A stretch of 64,000 nucleotides of DNA from Helichrysum umbraculigerum (lineage: Eukaryota; Streptophyta; Magnoliopsida; Asterales; Asteraceae). Location: positions 65,676,559 through 65,740,558 of the forward strand of contig CATIUR010000001.1 in assembly GCA_949592205.1 (NCBI GenBank), written 5' to 3'. Made by a program: the position numbers and the translations under genes. The notes under the pieces were generated by a model that was not told the origin of the DNA, ran no database searches, and was given only the letters and a program-made list of their open reading frames with translations. Within the stretch, counting starts at the first letter, position 1. The number at the start of each line of letters is the position of its first letter. Positions 12,301 through 24,373 of this stretch are shown here, one piece after another.

Positions 12301-15250
12301 GTGAGCGAAAGGACACAAAAAAAAACCTTCTCATTTCCAGCCCTGAGTGCTAATTTATCGATGAGATATGTAGCCACTGCCACTTGCCTCTTTGTCAAAT
12401 CCTTATTGCCAAAATCTTTAGTATAAGCTTTTCTGATGCCTTCTATGTAGCTCTACAATTACATTGGGGTACCAACAATGAATGATATAACAATATCATA
12501 ATTATAGTTAATCAAATAAATAGAAAACTTTAACTTGAAGTCTTGAAATCTTGAAGTGTCATTTTACAAAACATCAAAATGAACATTCATCTGACTTTAC
12601 CTTCAATGACCTAGCCTTCTCGTACTTTTCCTTGTCACTTTGGCCCTTTAGGGCACTGCTAGCAGCTAAGAACACATACTTGAAGTCCTTTCCACTTATT
12701 GGATCATTCCAGTATGCTAACCAAGTCACAGTATTGTCGTGCCTAACTTCTTTCCAGCTGTCAAGTATCAAAGTTCAACTCTCAGAAAGAAAATTCGTAT
12801 CCAAACAAACTTGCTCGAGAAACAAATGAAAAACAAACTGAGACACAAACCTTTCACCTGGAATGGGACATTCCGGAATTGGAACACCCTTCCCAATATT
12901 TATCGTAATATCACTTGGACGGATACGTTTTTTCAGCTTTCCCATCTACGCATCAAATATAACAATCACGGTTTGCTCATCAAAAAAGAACACTATAGAC
13001 AATTGCTGCTGTAAACAGAAGTATCAATTTTCAATAGATTAGGCTAAAATATTTTATGAGAGAAAAGAGTGGTCATTAGAACCTTCGGATGCTCTCCACG
13101 GCCTCGGAACAAACCTGGTGGCTCAACCCGAAAGTTTCCAACCTGTGTCATTTATTATATTAATTTGTTTAGTGAATGAATATAAAGAAAAAGAACATAA
13201 TAAAGATGAATTGAGACCAGAAGTCACCTTCTCTTTGACACCATCAACTATTGCCCACATATATTTCTCCTCAAGCTTCATCTTTTCTTCTCTAATGGTC
13301 TTCTTCTCCTGCCAAAAATACAAAACCCCTATTATCTGTAAATCTTACATAGTTTGGAACTGATTGTTATATGTTAATGTTTCGACAGATATCAATCTAA
13401 TCTTAGTTTCAAATAAGCTGCAACAAAAATGATTGTTTATCGGTAAAACGATATTCTTATTTAAACCTAATTTGAGAGACTTACAAATCCATTTCACTAA
13501 GCGTCTAATTTTTCACAAAAAAGTCATTTTCGGTCATTCAATCTAATTAATTTTTTGATACTGTAATTCAGAACTTTTTGAACACTCAACATCTGGTTAT
13601 CTTATTACCAACCACCTGAAGCACATCCAAATACTATATTTTATAGCTCAATATATTACATTTCATTATTCATATTCTTCATTTCTTCAATTTCAATTAC
13701 TTTTAAAGCATGCATCCAAACACCCCCTAATGGCAAGGTTTACAGCATCCAAGTTTTTCCCATGATATAACAAGTTCATATTGAACTCCAGATTTCTTTC
13801 TCATACCATTTGCTAATTGCTAATATATTGAAACTTACTTCTGTAGTCATTTGCTTCTTCTTTTCCTTTTCCATCTGATGCCACTCATATATTGGTTTGA
13901 AATCGCAGTCATCTAAATTCTGGATGGTGTGGTTTTTTCCTAGTATCTTCCTCCAATCATTCCAGAAATTTTCTTTGAATACAGGTTTGGTCATGTAATC
14001 AGTATCTAACATCACTGCAAACATTGTTGCAACCTGCAATGCCAACCAATCCAGCAAAAAAAGAAATAGGATTCAGGAGTACGTCTACAGGTAGAAATAT
14101 GAGTGGATCGGCAAGTTGGGGAGCACGACCCATTAGAGAAGGTTTATGCAGAATCGACCCATTTACCACCCATAGTCAGGTTGACAGATGCAACTTTTAA
14201 GTATGCCAGATTAGTTTATTTAGATATTAGACCACATAAATCAACATGATAAAGAAAACAACCATAGTAAAAGGGATAAGAAAAAGCTACAAATTATATC
14301 ACCTCCTCCTGTGCTGGAGTCAGGTCAACAGGCTTCCCCTTGTATAGAATCTTAACCCCATGAGGGTTGTATGGCGGTGGAAAAATAACACCATTATGAA
14401 CCAAGGTTGACCACTTCTGTCCTTCACCAGATCCAGGGGGAACCTTAGACGGCTTTGAGTATTTCGAAGTTTTCTCCACCTTCTTTGACTTCTTAATCGT
14501 TTTCTTCATCGAAGAAGAATTAACTTTCATAACCTTCTGTTTTACAGATAATGATTTACTACTAGATGGGGTTTGATTCTTCACCCTTTGAGATATAGGA
14601 ACATGGTCATTCTCATCATCTGAATCAGCTGCCGGTTTTACAGAAACCGGTTTACGGTTGACTGGTGTGGATGAATCTGGTTTTACGGAAACCGGTTTAC
14701 GGTTGACTGGTGTGGATGAATCTGAAAGCTTTGACTTCTTAACAGATGACTGCCCTGGTAATCTTTCCTCATTTGGAGGCGGTCTCTTATTCAAGCCAGT
14801 ATTAGGTTTTTTAATTTGATTATTATCCCTAGATACAAAACCATTTTGCTTAACTCTCGATGATAATGGTTTATCATCATCAGAATCCTCTTGTTTTTTA
14901 TTAGATGTTCCCACAGAGGATTTGGAATTGAATTTTGAAGATAAAGGTTTCTCATCATCAGAATCTTCATTTTTAAATTGTGGCTTTGGACGTTGAGATG
15001 CACTCGTGCTGGTTCCTACTTTCACATGGTTGGAGTTTGCCTTAGGTACAGATAAAATTCTTGAACTCAATGGTTTGTCATCTTCAGAATCGTCTGAGTC
15101 ACTTTCTTGTTTAGGAGGAGGTTTAGTCAAAGGTCTCTCCTGTTTAATGACTGGAGCTGCCTTTTGTTGAGCAGATTGCTTTGATTTATCAGAATTTGAG
15201 CTCCTTTTAAAAACTAAGGGCTTGTCATCCTCATCAGATGAATAATTCAT
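9391..15250 (-). CDS. TOP1: DNA topoisomerase I (type IB), nuclear
   Basis: Fifteen coding exons: 15250-14303, 14033-13839, 13308-13228, 13142-13083, 12945-12851, 12757-12601, 12452-12327, 12204-12124, 11593-11503, 11426-11293, 11147-11079, 10978-10889, 10355-10252, 10150-9982, 9459-9391. They sum to 2469 nt (822 residues plus TGA) with every phase matching. The enzyme relaxes supercoils through a 3'-phosphotyrosyl intermediate. The acidic/basic N-terminus is followed by the core (KWSTLVHNGVIFPPPY; WNDWRKILG; EEKYMWAIVDGVKEK), LIDKLALRAGNEK carrying a family active-site Arg, KVFRTYNASITLD, a coiled-coil linker, and the catalytic motif SKINYLDPRITVAWCK with Tyr about residue 781. It ends FRF. 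Plant homologues are of similar size (about 800-920). Nothing appears broken. Confidence 0.97.
14634..14723 (-). repeat. TOP1: In-frame 45-bp tandem duplication inside TOP1 exon 1
   Basis: Two 45-bp units (14634-14678, 14679-14723) differ at one base (ACAGAAACC / ACGGAAACC). They encode the 15-residue unit DSSTPVNRKPVSVKP twice in a row in the disordered N-terminal tail. The frame is kept, so the change is probably tolerated. Confidence 0.95.
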
Positions 15251-16470
15251 TTTTAATCACCTTCTTGTCATGTAACACTTGATATCCAAAACCTAGCATA
15301 TACACAGTGCAAACATATTTCTAATGAGTATGTTATAGATTGATGTTCGGATGACAGACTTAAGTGTGCTAAAAGAACACGTTCTTGAAGGTCTACCTAT
15401 CTTAAAGGTGATTTATAACATTGTATACAATATATATAAATTACTGATAATAACCATGGTTTAGAATGTTAGACGTACTCTAAATAACATTAATACAGAC
15501 GTGACAAAAAAAAGGAAATAAAAGGGTACCTCAAGTCCTCAACTACGGCAGTGGCTTGAGACCTAATTAGATTTGCTGATTCAGGCAACACAAGCAGTGT
15601 ATCAAAGACAACCAATATCAGGTTTCTCCAATCGGGTCAATTTATGCACCATCAAACAACTTCAGTCATTAAAATGTTGAGTTTCATTAAGGAAAACAGC
15701 TTAATGTTACTCTCTTCCAAAAAGAAGAAAGTTCCACTATGCTATGACTGACTGCTGTTGCCAAAAAAATTTCAATCAATATAGTTGCAGTAATTATATC
15801 TAACAAAACTCATCTTCACAAACAAACAGACAGAATTAACAATTAATACATTAATAACTACCAAATTAAAGTTCAAATTTCTAACATTTAGGCAAAACAT
15901 GGAAATTTATTACATTCAATTAGGTTTACAATTAAAACATTTAAATTAAAGCAATAAGATTTTCTAAAGGTGAGATTTTAATTCATAATTTCAAGAAATG
16001 AGTTTGCTTAAACGGAGCAATTAACAAACCCTAGGTAGCTGAAATTACAAAGTTACTAATTGCTTAATTAAAACTGAAAACTTGAAATTGGTACCAGTTG
16101 TACGGCGTGAAGATGAAGACGAAACCCTAGATCCCTAATTTGTCTTCCGATGAAAGATATATAGCTAATTCAGGAAGGTTACCTGCCGTCGTTAGCTAAG
16201 AAATTTGGATAATCGAGAAGAAAAGGGAAGAAAGTGTTCGTCAAATTCGGGTCAAATTGAGGTCAGTTTCGGGTTAAATCCAGTGAATTGGGTAAAATAA
16301 ACTCGTTACATTTTATGGAATCAGTACCTAAAAATGTACAATTTTCGGGTCGGATTCAATTACTATTTCTAGGGCTCCATTTGCGTTTTCATGAATTTAT
16401 CTACTTTTTTGAAAAGTTTATCCGTAAGGACCGTAACCTAGATTTGGATGTATCATATATGGGCCGGCCC
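15251..16470 (-). promoter_or_regulatory. 5' UTR, probable UTR intron(s) and promoter of TOP1
   Basis: There is no coding sequence on either strand that I would call. The stretch between the ATG at 15250 and about 16250 is AT-rich and contains several splice-like sites, consistent with a spliced 5' UTR, but exact sites were not fixed. The frame at 16288-16476 is not supported by any recognised family. Confidence 0.4.
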
Positions 16471-17093
16471 AATTAAGACAACGAGCCCAATTAAGACAAC
16501 GAGCCCAGTTGGTTCTAATATATTCTCTACTAAAGTCTAAAACTATTAACTAGTCGACCGGGACGTTTCAAGGTGGTCAAGTGTCCAGCGTCTCCTAATT
16601 ATAAGGACCTTAAATGTGCGTGTTTGTTTATATATGTGTGAATATATATACATGTAACTTGATTGTTCATTGCAAGGAAAAAAAGAATACGTTCTAGTTG
16701 TCTTAAAATCAATTGAGGGTCATAAGAAAATAAAATAATCTTATAGCTAGAGATACCGGTAATTAATAAGTTTTTGTCTAGGACGTATGAAAACTCAAAA
16801 ACGATTAGGATCGTAAGGAGACATATCATCTAAGAAACTAGCTATAAAAACCAATCCAAATCCAAATCCAAATCCAAATCCAAATAATGGATACGTAAAA
16901 AGTGCTATACCACAATTTCTCAAAAATTAGGATTGCCAAATGCACTAATCCTTCGTCTAATTTTCCTAAAAATAAATTCTCTCTCATCTATTTTTATCAA
17001 GCTTTAATACTAACAAGTTATTATAGTTATTTGGTCGTATGTTTCAACTTTCAAGTATGAAAGATAAACTTTATTATCTAGAGGTAGGTTTGG
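16471..17093. other. Intergenic, with an 18-bp direct duplication and a (CCAAAT)5 microsatellite
   Basis: AATTAAGACAACGAGCCC occurs twice in tandem at 16471-16506. CCAAAT repeats five times at 16856-16885. The rest is AT-rich without a recognisable gene. Confidence 0.7.
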
Positions 17094-18304
17094 TTAGGGT
17101 GTGTTTGGCACGCGAACTTATTGGAGCTTAAGCTTATTTTTTCCACAAGGTTAAACTTTTAGCATCGTTTGGTAGACAAAACTTTAGTAGCTTTTTATAT
17201 CATTATTTATCATATATTTTTTGTCCTTTTAGGTCAATTTACATCAATAAGCTCCAACTAATTTTACCAAACACTTGTAAACACATAAGCTTCAGCTTCT
17301 GGCTTATAATATAAGCTCCAGCTACCAGCTCCAGCTATAAGCTTCCAGCTCCACTGAAACGCCCAAATTTTTTTTTTTATACATACTTTGAATACTCTTA
17401 ACAATGTTACTAACTGAGTTGGAAGCATATTAGGTCCATATAACACACATACCCGCACTCAGAGAGATTACTTCATGGATTGAAATCACGAGTAATTCTG
17501 AGATGATAATATCTTATATTCTTAAAATGGAGATACATTGAGTTTCTAGTTTTTCAAGTCTGTTATACTTTAGTTTATTCAAACGCTGTGCGTAAATGCC
17601 AGTCATAAAGGATACGCTAGGTATGACATGATGAGTTGACTAGTACTATTTAAGCGAAATTATTTGTTCCTATTGCCTAAATAGAAAAGTGATATCTCTG
17701 GGGCCTCTGATAATTAAATGTTGACTCATAAAGTGCTTGGCCAAGCCATGACTAAATTGATATGTACAATTCAGTAGTCCCATATAGTCAAATTGATCGG
17801 AGATCAGAAAACATAATCTTGAATCTGGAGATTGAGAAAAATTCATGTCCAAGTTTCATACGATATCTGAAATAAAGGAATATTTGATCACTTATCTAAA
17901 GGGCTGTCTCTAGATATGATTCAGAGTTCGGCAGTTGCATTGGATGTCACTCGATCTCTACTTAGTTAATAGGATAGAGACTTAGAAAAAATAGTAGTTG
18001 ATGACTTGTCCAAGTGGGAGACTGTTGGAATAGTATCCAAGGTATGTCCAAGGTCATAACTAATTGGTAAGACTATCGTTAAAAGTGGAGTCCTTTTTGG
18101 GTTGCCCTCAATGAATAGTAAGAGAAACTAATTGAGAGATAATATTAATTAGAATTGTAGTTAATTAATTAGTTTGTTAATTTATCAAAGTTGATAAATT
18201 AATAAGAAGCTAAAAGAAGTTAACAGAAACAATAAGAATGTTTAGTTGGTTTATTAATTGAATATTAATAAGAAACCAAAAGGAATATTCTGGAAGCAAG
18301 TTCC

Positions 18305-18432
18305 AACCGGCGGTTGGATGGTTCAACCGGCGGTTGGAGGTTAGGGTTTGTAAGGCAGTGCGACGCGTGTTTGACTTGGGAAAGGATTAATCCCAACCGC
18401 CGGCTGAAGGCTTCAACCGGCGGTTGGAAGCC
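18305..18432. repeat. CCAACCGGCGGTTGG palindrome array upstream of a TATA box
   Basis: Three copies of CAACCGGCGGTTG and one variant CAACCGCCGGCTG lie within about 130 bp, each a near-perfect palindrome with CpG cores. The TATA box of this LTR is about 55 bp downstream (18487). Confidence 0.9.
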
Positions 18433-18486
18433 GAAATCAGGAATCCCACATCGGCCAGAAACCAAACCCCAAGCCAACATCTCCCT

Positions 18487-18496
18487 ATATAAATAG
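18487..18496 (+). promoter_or_regulatory. TATA box of the Copia LTR
   Basis: TATATAAATA stands downstream of the palindrome array and within the 18023-18908 LTR, the expected place for the U3 promoter. Transcription has not been shown. Confidence 0.7.
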
Positions 18497-20231
18497 GGGC
18501 ATAGCCTAAGCTTTCAAGGTATCCCAGATTCGAATTTAGTTCGTTTCTTTCTCTCTTTCTCATTCCTAATCCTTGTGAGAGTTTACATGACTTAGAGTCG
18601 GAACCCTAGGATTTGGAGTTTCTCTTGGTTCTTGGGTGTGAAGCATTAGAGGTATTCTAGTTTGGGTACTTGCCATCCAAAGCATGGAAGGTCGAGCAAG
18701 GAGTTTGCGTGAAGGTCAAGCAAGGAGTCTGCGCGTGAGAAATTGGTTTTCTCAAAGGTTAGTATTTTCTCATTTATCTATTTATTTTGTTATTGTTAAT
18801 AGATTTATTAAGTCAAGGTCCTTTGGGGTTTAGTTTCGTAGTTGCTCTAGATTAATTGTTATTTTGTGCTGCATATGTTAATCTAGTTAGGGAATAGAAA
18901 ACTCAACAGTTACTAATAACTTTCACCAAAAGATCATTTCTTGTCTAGTTATCCTTCATATTCTTTACATAACCCAACAATATAACTTCTAACCACTTAT
19001 ACTTTCAAAATACATATTTGCTATTTAAACAACTTCAAAATAATTTGTTGGGCGACTTAAACAAGATTGGATCATTACGATAATTATGGAGATAAAGCTT
19101 GTCATTAACTTACAACAAGCAATCCACGCTACCCTTGTGCTATATCCTTCCCTTTCCCGCTTCCACTTGTACCTACATATGAACTTAACTAGATAAGGGT
19201 TTAGCTTAGTGAGAATATGAATATCTAATCAAATTATATACTAATAAAATACAATGCATTATTATATAAACAACAATCATAATAATAAGCAAAATATAAA
19301 GGCTACTTCCCTTTCTTGAGTTCACTTTCACTTTCATATGTGCACATATCTAATCACAAATTAGCCAACATAAGTTAGCTACTAATCATGGCATATTTAA
19401 TCTTGACTAGCTATTCTAATCGCAACATATTAACATAAGTTAACCAAACTAATCACTTTCATCTTATCAAGTTCATTTCATAACAAATAATCTAATTATC
19501 AAACTTTACATAACTAAGTGAATCTCTTGCTCGGAAGCAATCCGAATCACTTAATTATCATCTAATCACTTTCATATAACTCACCTTGATGTATTAAGCA
19601 CTTTTGTGATGATTGATCAATTATAGATTCCACTTCTTTAGTACCTTTAAAATTCGGGGTGTTACATCCAGCTACCAGCTAGTTTTGCCAAACACACCCT
19701 TAATGAAAATTGATGTGACCTAAAAAGTCATGTTTTTAAGTACATATTTCCGCACTTTTTGGACTATTATTTGGTGAAAACATTTCCAAACCATCATTAT
19801 TTACTAAAAAACACCAAGGTAGTCTAAATATAGACGTTGCTGCAAAAATTGGTTAAAACGTCCAAATAACACGCAAATCGAGGCAAAACTATCACCTTAA
19901 ATATTCCCTTCTTGATTTTATTATGTAATTAGATCTTAATTCATACTTTATGATTCTATAGGAAAATACAAGACCGGAGGTGAAAGAATCAGAAGAAACG
20001 GATGAAGAACGAATAAGATGTGCAGTCTAGAAGCCCGCCGATCGTCATCCGGAACACGCAAAAGTTAAATATCTCCAAATATGGCAAACTCAGTGTCATT
20101 AGAAGCGTAACGGAAAAACGAATCCAACGGCGCAAGAATCAAGCAAAACGGACTCCAAACGAAGAAGATACGGACGAACCAAGCAACCGAGAAGTCAACG
20201 GAGGCCAAATGGAGCACCAACCCCCCCTGGA

Positions 20232-20300
20232 CACCTAGGTACCATATACGGTACCCTAGGTGCCGTATACGGGGTCTTTTGCCTTGTGAGGTGCCGTTTG
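20232..20300. repeat. GTATACGG / GTACC short-repeat array in LTR of element 1
   Basis: ACCATATACGGTACC and GGTGCCGTATACGGGG follow each other, with further GGTGCCGT. A TATA box (TATAAATAG) lies at 20388-20396. The motif is related to GGGCCGTATACCCCC in element 2. Confidence 0.75.
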
Positions 20301-20387
20301 ACCCCCCTTGATCCGCTTGTCCCGTATGATGCTTTGGTGCTTGTTCTTGGTGCTTAAGGACTTGTACCATGACTACCTCCATTCTCC

Positions 20388-20396
20388 TATAAATAG
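20388..20396 (+). promoter_or_regulatory. TATA box of element 1 LTR
   Basis: TATAAATAG, about 90 bp downstream of the GTATACGG array. A CTCTCTCTCT-rich leader follows, as in the other LTRs of this family. Confidence 0.7.
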
Positions 20397-22487
20397 TGAT
20401 CTCCATTTCACATTTCAAAATACACCTCTCATCTCTCATTCACTCTCTCTCTAGATTAGATTCTCTCTCTAGCACTACTCTTAGGAGTTAGAGGAGAATT
20501 AGTCTTGTAGTAGGTTCTCTCTCTAGTCTTTCTCTCTAGTTTCTTGTTAGGGTTTTAAACCCTTGGACTAGTGAGATGATTAGGGAGGGAAACCTTTCCT
20601 TTTATAGTAGATTAGTTATGTAGTTAATTAGTAGAGGCTAGCTTATGTAATGCTTGAATATTAATGAAGAAATACAAGTGTTATTCTGCTCGCAATTCCT
20701 ATCGGTATTTTCTATCCTTTCTATTATTAATTTGTCATATTGTTCTTGTTTGATGTATGTGATTTATTAATATTAGAAATGTCTATTGCTAGGCATTGTG
20801 AGTAGTGTGCTTGTATGTTTGCCATGATTAATGAGTAGTTTGTTGTGATATATCTAATTGGGATAATATCGTTATGAAACAATGGAGGTAACGTTATACG
20901 GCTTTCATTTGTATAGCGCCGGAAACATCACGAATGTGTGGAGTACGGAACGTGGAAGCTATGAAAGTCGTGGGCACAATCCGTTGTGGAATAATGTTCC
21001 CGATTATTATATATTACGATTGGAAACTTGTTTAACTATACATTTATGATTTCAAACTAAACTATCACATTTCCTCCAATAAATGTGGTTAGAACCTTTA
21101 TGACAAGGAGTAGCTAACCATTGATCAAACGGTCACTACCTATCTATGTTTTCCAAAATAAACATGGTCTGATTTTGAAGCTGTGGAAATACTGTCCAAC
21201 TTATCGTATAGTACACCGTGAATTAATCAGGGATTTATTGGGCTGGGATTTATAAAGTGAACGGGTTGTTTAGCTATCATAGATGGTTTTACTGTAATAC
21301 AAGCTTAGATATATTGAGTTCAGATAGCAGTAAATTATGTAATCCAGGATAAAGCCCTAAAACGTCCGAGTATCCGGTAAGCCGTGGAAAGGCCGTAGGC
21401 TGAACACTGTATTACATCTTGGTGTAGTCTGTGATCCAGGAAAGACTGTAAAACGGGTGAATACACAATGTAACCGTGGAAAACCTGTAAGTCGAAGACT
21501 GTATCACAGCCGAATAACGCTGAACTCAATCATAACCATTAATGTATAAGTTAGCAGTCACCAATTGTCTTAATCTTAAATGCCTTGCCCAGCTTAGATA
21601 TCTCTGTATGTGTTAAAGAAAGGTCAGTGGATAAATTGCGGACTGTCGCCTTATTCCTGCACCCCATCTGGAGGGTCACTTGGTCTCATCACAAGAGACG
21701 GTGAGGGGGGTTTCAAGGCAGTCCGATCTGACCATACTCTCGATAATCTAGCACTCAGAGACATACTGATCGGTTCACCTGATTAGTAGGGTGCTAGTGT
21801 TTACACTACAAGATATCTACGTGAAAGCAAGACACAAATCTTTAAAAGACGTTTTCAAACTAAAACATCATCTCAGCTATTCTAAGTCATGGTGAACCAC
21901 GTCTTCGTCATCCTTAAGTGTTATATATGCTAGTCTCCCTTTAGTTTATTGTTTTATTAGTTCAGTAGTTTAGTTTAATTAAATATAAAAACCAAAACAA
22001 AAACCCTTCCAACTTATTAAAACCCTAGCTTAATTACTGATTAATCGGAACTAGCTCTGTTTCAATTCTGCCGTCGTGGGGAACGACCCTGGATCATTCT
22101 TACCGCTTACTCGTATCAGGTATTCATACCAGTTCCAGTAGGTAGTACGGAGGATTAGGCTCCCCCCGACTATTACAAATTTTAAAACTACCACCGTTGT
22201 CTGTCAGTAGCCGGTTTTGCGACCGGGGTAAAACCCGACTGACCGCTGACGGCACGACAAGTTTTTGGCGCCGCAGTTGGGGACGGTATTACGATTCGGA
22301 GCCTGTTTAGATAAATTTGTTTTTAAGCGATCCTTTTTGACTTGGATTCACCTTCCTTGTCAGAAGTTACTTTCCGCCCGTAGATTAGCGTAGTTAGCTT
22401 AGATTATCTTAGAATAACTTCCCTCCATACTATAACTTTAATTCTAAAAACCTTCTTCATGTGCTGTCTTTGCTGAAATCTTGGGAA

Positions 22488-22647
22488 ATGGCAACTCAAC
22501 AACAACTAAGAGATCAAATTGATAGTCTTGCTAAATCAATCCAAGGTAGATGCAGAAGTAATGCCTACGTAGATAACGATTGTCAAAGGAATAGTATGAA
22601 TTATTCGGATAACATAGGGTGCTTAGATCCTAAATTACAATATCATT
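22488..22647 (+). pseudogene. N-terminal stub of an Athila-like gag ORF
   Basis: The frame starts MATQQQLRDQIDSL and matches the start of the element 2 ORF at 43463 (MATQQQLKDQIDSL) for about 50 codons, including NYSDNIG and LDP. It then runs into the Copia LTR remnant at 22648 and stops at 22673 in foreign sequence. Confidence 0.8.
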
Positions 22648-22696
22648 ACAATTACAATAGTTTGACCAACTGACTGACACACTAAATGCACCAACA

Positions 22697-24373
22697 AACT
22701 CCCCCTTGTCAGCAGCTTGGTCAAATAAGTCTTCAATTAGTCTTCATCAACAAACTCTTTCATGTCTTTGACAATCAGAAACTCCCCCTTTGAGATAGCA
22801 TGGTCTTCCAAGAAATCTTGATGTCCAAATTCATGTGACTGACACAAATTTATCATACAATAAGATCTTCAAACTCTGTGACCATCTCTCAATCATCAGC
22901 AGCTTCTCCGATAGAATTCATCTTCACAGTCTTTGGAGAATAGCTGACATCCTTTGCATCTTCAAAAATTGACTTTAACAAGATATGTGATGTTTGAAGA
23001 AAATAACATAGAAATAAAATCTTTTTGTATTTTTCTTTATAAATGAAAAGTAAAGAACGAAGATTAAAATAACATTGGGGATAGGATTGTTTTAAGTCTG
23101 CTTAGGGATCATATCAGGCCAACATGCAATTATTAGGGAATAGTAAGTGTTATTTCGATCATCAGTATATTTGTCCACTTTAAATTTACTTGACATATTT
23201 AAAGCACCTTTTATAAAAATTAGTTCAAGACGATCATCGGTATTGTTTGTCCACTTAAACATATTACATCCGTATCTGTGAGCTAACCTTTATTGTTAGT
23301 ATGAATATTAATTTTGAGAAACCTATTATATGATATACTGATAAACTTCAGTAAAACAAACACTGCATATTCACACAAGGTAGAGATTACAAGACCAAGT
23401 TTATCTCGGTTTTCTCGTAACATACACTTGATATTTATATTTAGGCATACATCAAACCGACTATGAAGATACTAGTGGCCCCAGATCTGTACAAAGTACA
23501 ACAGAGGGTCCCTTAGTATGAACATAACAAGTTTGAGACTATTTGCATAACTAATGGATTCAGGTCTGTACGTGAGTACAACAATAGTCACCATTAGTTA
23601 GGCGAATAATCATATTATCACTATATGCCCATTTTACATTTACATAATTATGACAGTGTATGATAGTACTTCCATTTATCAATTAAGACTTATGTCATAC
23701 ATCATATAACATTTTTCTCAAAGTAATAAACAAGTATTTAAATTACTTCTTAATATCTCAGAGACCGGTGTGTACCATGCCTACCAATACATCGTATGAT
23801 GAAGATAATTTAGATAAAAACTGTTTTAAGTGTGTCAGATAAACCTACTGACACATCCAAGATAAACCTTAAAATTCCATTTTGTGCATGTCACCCGATG
23901 TACTATCATATCCCAAGTTGTTTTACAGACACACAATCCAACATCTTTTCAAGACTTAAGAATCTTGCTATTCACATTTCTGAATTAAATAATCAGAATT
24001 TTCAATATTCAGAATTACTCCCCCTGAACAGCAAATTCTTATATCCAATCCAAAAATACTCCCCTTAAACATTAAACACATTTTTGTATTTTTTTTTAAT
24101 TGAATAAATTTCGCAACATTGCATTTCTTTAATACTAAAAAGTATAAAGAATGGCTGTTGCATTGAGTAACAAATAAAAATAGATAATTATCAAAATCAC
24201 ATATCAAGTCAAATCAAATGACTTTTAGCACTTTTACCACCTCGAAACTTCAATGATCTCATCCATCCAATCACAAATCATCATCGCATTTTTCCAACAA
24301 TATCCACATCCATGCAGTCACTAAAAATGTTAGCTTTCAATAACCTGACTGCACCACCTCAAACAATTAAACG
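22697..24373 (-). other. 3' non-coding region of the gag-only element with conserved blocks
   Basis: There is no ORF of note. Five short blocks match the post-pol region of the 27986-40894 element in order and spacing: 23804-23778, 23584-23562, 23503-23483, 23243-23222 and 23114-23097. Two of them hold the palindromic core GTACT..GTAC. The polypurine tract lies at the low-coordinate end, next to the LTR remnant. Confidence 0.85.

Larger units (their letters stand above)
17411..18908 (+). mobile_element. Copia element remnant: 3' internal region plus 3' LTR (18023-18908)
   Basis: The polypurine tract AAGTGGGAGAC (about 18012-18022) leads directly into TGTTGGAATAG, and the LTR ends ACTCAACA at 18908, giving an 886-bp LTR. 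A TATA box (TATATAAATA, about 18487) and a palindrome array lie inside. GTTAC follows at 18909-18913 and also occurs at 17406-17410. This could be the target duplication of an element that lost its 5' LTR and coding region, or chance. No ORF survives. Confidence 0.7.
17355..19666 (+). mobile_element. Solo LTR (TGAAACGCCC...GGGTGTTACA) inserted in the MITE
   Basis: It starts TGAAACGCCCAAATTT and ends AAATTCGGGGTGTTACA. It is flanked by TCCAC (17350-17354) and TCCAG (19667-19671), a 5-bp target duplication with one mismatch. The terminus resembles LTR A at 2090. It holds no coding region of its own and is enlarged by a Copia fragment at its centre, so the original LTR was shorter than 2.3 kb. 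The call rests on the termini and target duplication. Confidence 0.65.
17094..19702. mobile_element. Tourist/PIF-Harbinger-like MITE split by a later insertion
   Basis: The left end TTA|GGGTGTGTTTGGCA (17094-17110) and right end TGCCAAACACACCC|TTA (to about 19702) are perfect 14-bp inverted repeats flanked by TTA, the 3-bp target size and base content of PIF/Harbinger elements. MITE sequence covers 17097-17354 and 19667-19699 and includes AGCTCCAGCT-type repeats. The 2.3 kb between is a separate LTR insertion. Confidence 0.8.
19711..22647 (+). mobile_element. Athila/Tat-like Ty3/gypsy element 1: 5' LTR (19711-22259), primer site and gag start, truncated
   Basis: The LTR starts TGATGTGACCTAAAAAGTCATG, like the starts at 40954 and 57915, and ends GGCACGACA at 22259. 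It is followed by TTTTTGGCGCCGCAGTTGGGGA (primer-binding site from about 22263). A gag-like ORF starts at 22488. Sequence identity to element 2 stops at 22647, where the gag-only Copia element begins. The 3' half is missing, so this is a truncated copy. Confidence 0.85.

Noticed and set aside
16856..16885. CCAAAT repeats as an interstitial telomere
   Set aside because: Plant telomere repeat is CCCTAAA; five CCAAAT units are an ordinary microsatellite.
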